Assembly: GCA_040182905.1 (NCBI GenBank)
Contig: JARQWU010000054.1
Location: 1-47,332 of the forward strand
Length of the DNA: 47,332 nt
DNA from: Barthelona sp. PAP020
Taxonomy: Eukaryota > Metamonada: BaSk clade
Direction: 5' to 3'
The notes under the pieces were generated by a model, which saw nothing but the letters and a program-made list of their open reading frames with translations, was not told where the DNA came from and ran no database searches. Positions 42,984 through 47,332 of the stretch are shown piece by piece (within the stretch, counting starts at the first letter, position 1; every line of letters starts with the position of its first letter). A program made the position numbers and the translations under genes.

Positions 42984-45977
42984 TCATCCATCTTTTTCAT
43001 TCTCATTCTCCACAAATTCTGAAAAACAAGTTTGGTTGGTAGTTAAATCTGCCAGTATATTATTCAACAATGGTACACAAACGATAATATCTGCAAATAA
43101 AGGTCGGACAAGATGTTTGATGAAACTCACTTGTCCTTGAGCTATTGAAATGGAGTCTTGATTCACATGACTTTCCTTTAAACTGCTGATGTTTCCTCCA
43201 AATTCTTTAGCACGTTTGTACATGAAAAATAGTTCGTTTTGTAATCTCCAACTCCATCTTGTCGCCGTAAACAAAGATCTAGCAGGATTAGATATGTCTG
43301 CCGCCTTCATAAATAACGTAAACAAGGAAATTGTATCATAAAATATCGATAGATCCTTCAATTTAGGCTTAATTCTTTCCATTATTTGAAAATGATTGCT
43401 CATAGCAGTGGCCATGACCAATTCTTTAATGACGGAACGTATTTCAAACTTGATATCTAATTTGAAATCATCAAGTAATTCTGTCTCTTGCAACACAGTT
43501 AAAATAATATCAACTGATTGAGCCTCCAATACCGGTTGATCTGGGTACAATTCCTTCAATTTGGGAATCAAACAAACACTATATTCGTTTGAAAATCCAG
43601 GATGTCCTGCATCATGCCCTAGTGCTGATATTAATAACGCAAGAATATGAGTCTGGGGAAACAAATGATTCGTAGATACAGAACTTATAAACACAAAAAC
43701 AGCCTGTAATACATCAACTGCATGCGACCAACAATGATAAGGATTTGTTTGATATGTGTTCCGAATCTTAGCTATGAATAAACGCAATTTGAGTGGGTTA
43801 ATGAATAATTCTCTGCCTTTTTTTGATTGAAAAAAATTCAATCTGTCAAATATTTGAAAAATCAATAGTTCAAACAATCTATCAATTGGTGAGTTTTCTT
43901 CGAGAGCCTTAGCGTTGAAATTATCATTGAACTCTTCACAAGAAGAAGAAATACAAAGATTAGGTGCATTGATTTGTTGTAAGGCTTCTTTTAGGCTTTC
44001 AACTCCCATAAATTTCTCTTTTTCTTCTGAATCAATATCACAACCAAAAGGTTGAATATCCAAAGCATTTATATGGAGACAATCAACACTCTTGATATTT
44101 TGAGAAAATTTTTGCTTCAACAGAGAATTCATCAAAACATCATTTTTAGACGAAGGGAACGAGCTCAAATTGTCCAAAGAAATTGGATCTATGATAGGTT
44201 TAGATATTTTTGGTGTTTTGGGAGATTCTAATTTTGGAATCAATTCAAATGAGAGTGCAATGGAAGATGTAGCTTTTTGCACGTCATTCGCTTCAAGAAT
44301 AAACTCATCTTCAATGTCCAAATGTTCCAAGTTATTATCTTCTAATGGTTCACTCAAATCAGAATCTACCACCAAAGTTTCTTCACTTAAAGAATTAAAC
44401 ATACCCTCTTTCTTTGGAAAATCAGATAAATTGGTGCAAACTTCAGTTCCAGAAGGAAACAATTCAGTTCCCTTTTGTTGAAGCAAATCAAAAAGAAAAT
44501 CATGAAACATCAAAATTGAAAATTCCCATGAGGAAATTGGTGACAATTTGCTCACTATTTGGAGATAAAGTGCAACATCATCTTTTAAAAAAATATGAAA
44601 CTTACCAAAGTTCACATTTGTTGAAATGTTTCTGAAAGATTGTCGTTTTTCCTGTAATGAAATTGCACTTCCTGCTGACAAAAGTCTTGGCCTATTTCCT
44701 CCTATATTACTCTTTAATTGTGGAGATAAAGTGATTCCCATATTGTTCGACACAACGTCGGATATACTTAATGATGATTTATCATTGTTTCGCCCAATTT
44801 TATTAGATAAGGCATACTTTACAGAGAGCGATGCACATGGAAAGTCCTCAAAGGAAAGAAAAATATCTTTTCTTAATAACTGGCTCAATCTATCGTTCAT
44901 ATCTTTAATCAGTGTGGAACATAATGAATCCGAAGGAATTTCAGTGGAATTTTTAAATATACTGCCTTTAATAGATGCATTCTTCATCAACGTTACATGT
45001 TGCAACGAATCGAATGACTCATCAAAGATACTAGAGCGGGTTAGCACCGAAATCAAATGTGGAAAATCTATTGACGCTGAAATAGTATCAATTTTTGACT
45101 TAAAAATGTTCAGATTCATACTCCCCACACGGTGATCAATGATTGGTGATAAATCCATTTCAGCAATATTACAAATATCAACTACAGCACCCAATAACAA
45201 TATATATTGTGCAACAATACGGAAAATTTCTCGAATTAATTGTGAATTTTTATTAATTTGAAACAAATAAAAGTAACTACCAAATATACCATCCAAATCA
45301 TTGCAAAAATCAATGGAAAATTCTCCCCATGGAATATTTGTTTGTTCCAACAACGAAACAGTATCTGCTGACAATGATGATAGTGATTTATGAAACAGAT
45401 CTTCAGAAAAAGGCTCAAAATAATCCAATTGCCATTTAAACAAATCCAAAGCTGCAGTTAACATGTTTTTTGCTTGAATTCGGTCATTTAATCCAATATT
45501 TACGCGTGGAAGATTATTCAATTGAGTTTTGAACCAGTTCCTATCGATTTTCAAAACATTGCATTTTATTGCCGTTTCAACAGTAAAACCTACAGGAATA
45601 TTATCAACAATACTTTTTAATCCAATCACAGTCTTTGAACTAATTCCAGCGATGGCTATTGTTTCTCCTTGAACATTCTTCTTTATATGAGCAAATCCAT
45701 CTAATATGATAAAAAAATGATCTAATATATCATGTTCATTAAACAAATGAGCCCCTTTACCATATTGAATCAATTCAACAAAATGAGGTATTAAAAAATT
45801 ATCTATTGAATGAAATTCGACATTTAAAAGAGATTTTAAGGAAGATATCGTATCCTTATCTTCAAAATAATGCTGTGTATCTTGTTCTTGGGATAAACCA
45901 TGTCTTCGATGAAATGTTGTATGGTCAGCATCAAACTCAAATGGATCAGCAAATAATAACGAAAAACATTGTCCCAT
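42984..45977 (-). CDS. Cyclic-nucleotide phosphodiesterase with N-terminal cNMP-binding-like domain
   Basis: Predicted 997 residues from the ATG at 45977 (MGQCFSLLF); the frame upstream begins with TTG. Gly2 and Cys4 form a myristoylation/palmitoylation signal. Residues ~60-155 form a cNMP-binding (CAP_ED) fold, but the phosphate-binding cassette slot (117-134, IGLKSIVDNIPVG) lacks the FGE Glu and the Arg that bind the cyclic phosphate. A long Ser/Glu-rich middle (about 370-690) follows. The C-terminal catalytic domain has YHCWSHAVDVLQ (about 745-756), the metal signature GHDAGHPGFSN (about 788-798; family HDxxHxGxxN) and DISNPAR (about 895-901), all expected metal ligands included. It should hydrolyse cAMP and/or cGMP at a membrane, perhaps flagellar. 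Nucleotide specificity cannot be read. It ends in TGA. Confidence 0.85.
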   Translation of the reverse strand: MGQCFSLLFADPFEFDADHTTFHRRHGLSQEQDTQHYFEDKDTISSLKSLLNVEFHSIDNFLIPHFVELIQYGKGAHLFNEHDILDHFFIILDGFAHIKKNVQGETIAIAGISSKTVIGLKSIVDNIPVGFTVETAIKCNVLKIDRNWFKTQLNNLPRVNIGLNDRIQAKNMLTAALDLFKWQLDYFEPFSEDLFHKSLSSLSADTVSLLEQTNIPWGEFSIDFCNDLDGIFGSYFYLFQINKNSQLIREIFRIVAQYILLLGAVVDICNIAEMDLSPIIDHRVGSMNLNIFKSKIDTISASIDFPHLISVLTRSSIFDESFDSLQHVTLMKNASIKGSIFKNSTEIPSDSLCSTLIKDMNDRLSQLLRKDIFLSFEDFPCASLSVKYALSNKIGRNNDKSSLSISDVVSNNMGITLSPQLKSNIGGNRPRLLSAGSAISLQEKRQSFRNISTNVNFGKFHIFLKDDVALYLQIVSKLSPISSWEFSILMFHDFLFDLLQQKGTELFPSGTEVCTNLSDFPKKEGMFNSLSEETLVVDSDLSEPLEDNNLEHLDIEDEFILEANDVQKATSSIALSFELIPKLESPKTPKISKPIIDPISLDNLSSFPSSKNDVLMNSLLKQKFSQNIKSVDCLHINALDIQPFGCDIDSEEKEKFMGVESLKEALQQINAPNLCISSSCEEFNDNFNAKALEENSPIDRLFELLIFQIFDRLNFFQSKKGRELFINPLKLRLFIAKIRNTYQTNPYHCWSHAVDVLQAVFVFISSVSTNHLFPQTHILALLISALGHDAGHPGFSNEYSVCLIPKLKELYPDQPVLEAQSVDIILTVLQETELLDDFKLDIKFEIRSVIKELVMATAMSNHFQIMERIKPKLKDLSIFYDTISLFTLFMKAADISNPARSLFTATRWSWRLQNELFFMYKRAKEFGGNISSLKESHVNQDSISIAQGQVSFIKHLVRPLFADIIVCVPLLNNILADLTTNQTCFSEFVENENEKDG

Positions 45978-47155
45978 TGGTTCAAACAACAGCTAATTAA
46001 ATAAAATTGTTGTTTGTAGGTGGGAAAAAAATGAAATTCTTTCTTGTTCTTCCAAACAAAAAAACTGAAATCTCGAGAGAAAATTCATTATCAACTTCAT
46101 CATTTGTTATCAAATGGAAACCATATCCATATTTATTTTATCCAATATTGATTTGTAGTAAATCACAATCTTTTGTCTCTTTCTTTGCCTTTTTACATTC
46201 AATATTTGACAATTAATAACTTATAACCCCTATTTATATAAAAGGTCAAATTTTATAAATGTCCGCTTTCTTCAATACTTCATAAGAATGAGAAATTCAC
46301 TGAAAAAATTCCACACAAAAGGCTTACAGTACGGCTAAAATGAACAATAAAAAAAGGCTGATTATTTACCCAATGAAAAAAAAAACAAAGAACCAAAAAA
46401 TAAAAATTGAAAACTCGCAATAAGCGATTAGATTTCTAAATACAAAGTAAAACATGTTAAGAGTTCATTGATACTATTTTATTTAAAAATTTCCAATCAA
46501 AGGAAGAATTTTCAATGTTAAATACACTTTCGAAAAAACAATTGATAACAGTTCTATTTCCTTATTTGGATTCAAGGAATAAAATATTCCGACAATATTA
46601 AATCTAATTTGGTTTCCCAAAATGGAGAGATTCTTCAATGGTGTAATATTTTAAAAATCAACTGGCTGCAAACAATTTCATAAATGAAAATTTTCCTGTG
46701 AATGATCACTTCAGAAATAGAAAGGTATCGCTACCAACTTTGATCAAACAAGTTTTACCTTTTCTTTCCAAAACAAAAACAAAATAGACAATAATCTATT
46801 ATCCTAAAAATTCATATGATTCAATGTCAGGGGAATTATTCCACTGCTTGAAAAACGAGTATCTGTCCACTACATTTTTGAGAGAGAATTCATTTTATTT
46901 ACCCTTTCGAAAGTTTCATTCTACAAATAAACTGTGCTATTTATTTTTAACCCGTGAAAAACTTTTCAATTTTGAAATATTCTTTGAAACCAAATTCAAA
47001 GTTCTACAAAACCCAGAAGCAGAATGTTAAACAATAACAAAATTAATGATCGCCAAAAGTAAAGACGCTAAACGAAAAAAAAGAAACTTTGAATGAAAAA
47101 AAAATTGTTGGTTTGAGTTTCAAAGAAGATTTTGAATTTTTTTTCTATATTTTCA
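45978..47155. other. Long divergent intergenic region between phosphodiesterase and CFAP58
   Basis: This is 1178 bp, the longest spacer in the window. Two small rightward frames with ATG exist (46031-46216, 61 codons; 46824-47030, 68 codons), neither with any recognisable motif. GCG-containing islands (CTCGCAATAAGCGATTAGA near 46413) stand out from the AT background. It would hold both promoters. No RNA gene was recognised. Confidence 0.45.
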
Positions 47156-47332
47156 ATGACCGATAATCCACAAAAACCATCAACATTAGATGATGATGAA
47201 GAATTTAAGGATTTAGAAAGAAGATTTGTGGAGTTTATTCAAACATTAGAGAATGACAAAACTCATGAACATATTAGAAAGGAGTACAATAATTTATACA
47301 ATGTATTGATGCGTAGTCGTGCAAATGAAAGG
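47156..47332 (+). CDS. CFAP58: CFAP58 (CCDC147) N-terminus, truncated by window edge
   Basis: An ATG at 47156 opens 59 codons running off the right edge. It starts MTDNPQKPSTLDDDEEF and continues FKDLERRFVEFI, then LENDKTHEHIRKEYNNLY. This matches the N-terminus of CFAP58/CCDC147 as I remember it: FEEMERDFQGVL, then LSGDKSLEKFRIEYERLH, with the same spacing and the following Lys/Arg-Ser-x-x-NE. CFAP58 is a long coiled-coil protein of the motile axoneme, needed for flagellar structure. Only the start is visible, so length and integrity are unknown. Confidence 0.72.
   Translation, partial: MTDNPQKPSTLDDDEEFKDLERRFVEFIQTLENDKTHEHIRKEYNNLYNVLMRSRANER

Noticed and set aside
46031-47030. Two small frames (61 and 68 codons) in the phosphodiesterase/CFAP58 spacer
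   Set aside because: Each has an ATG but no motif, and their length is unremarkable for chance frames in this composition.
1-47332. tRNA, rRNA, CRISPR arrays, transposons
   Set aside because: Reading the spacers gave no T-loop/anticodon pattern, no spaced direct repeats and no transposase or reverse transcriptase motifs; the only long repeat is the WD40 tail pair.

Overview
The window is nuclear DNA of an AT-rich, gene-dense, flagellated protist. The evidence for a eukaryote is ciliary genes (the dynein-2 intermediate chain DYNC2I1/WDR60, a dynein-family heavy chain, the N-terminus of CFAP58) together with a ubiquitin-specific protease, a tandem CCCH mRNA-decay factor, a TBC Rab-GAP and a class I cyclic-nucleotide phosphodiesterase. 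No recognisable domain is broken by an intron, including a 16.2 kb open frame. Every complete gene ends in TAA or TGA, so the code looks standard, and TAG was not seen as a terminator. Intron poverty, low GC and retained cilia would fit a metamonad such as a parabasalid, but other intron-poor flagellates are possible and the lineage is not settled by this sequence.

Layout. 1-5 kb: a VTT/DedA-like membrane protein (minus) diverges from DYNC2I1 (plus), followed by a coiled-coil protein (minus). 5-10.5 kb: a USP40/USP47-like deubiquitinase (minus) diverges from a TTP-like CCCH protein (plus), then a small basic protein. 11-20 kb: two WD40 paralogues in inverted orientation (11120-12349 minus, 18918-20132 plus) bracket an Atg22/UMF1-like transporter and a large C2-like membrane protein. 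The last ~327 bp of the two WD40 genes are almost identical in DNA although the rest of the genes has diverged. 20.7-24.7 kb: a TOM1/THH1-like seven-helix protein, a second coiled-coil protein and a TBC1D20-like Rab-GAP with a tail anchor. 24.8-41 kb: one 5394-residue dynein-type heavy chain. 41-46 kb: a predicted dually acylated alpha/beta hydrolase, convergent with a predicted dually acylated cNMP phosphodiesterase. 47.16 kb to the edge: the start of CFAP58.

The standout is the giant heavy chain. It can be followed through linker, AAA1-AAA6, stalk with a microtubule-binding-domain-like tip, and C-terminal domain, yet the Walker A slots of AAA1-AAA4 and the readable Walker B slots all lack the nucleotide-binding residues. 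It looks like a full-length pseudo-motor dynein, comparable in concept to vertebrate DNHD1. It also carries two IQ motifs within the linker region and an acidic Ser/Asp/Glu insert near AAA5. The DYNC2I1, heavy-chain and CFAP58 genes share no obvious operon-like arrangement; most neighbours are divergent or convergent pairs with short spacers.

All functional calls come from reading motifs by eye; no database search or structure prediction was run.
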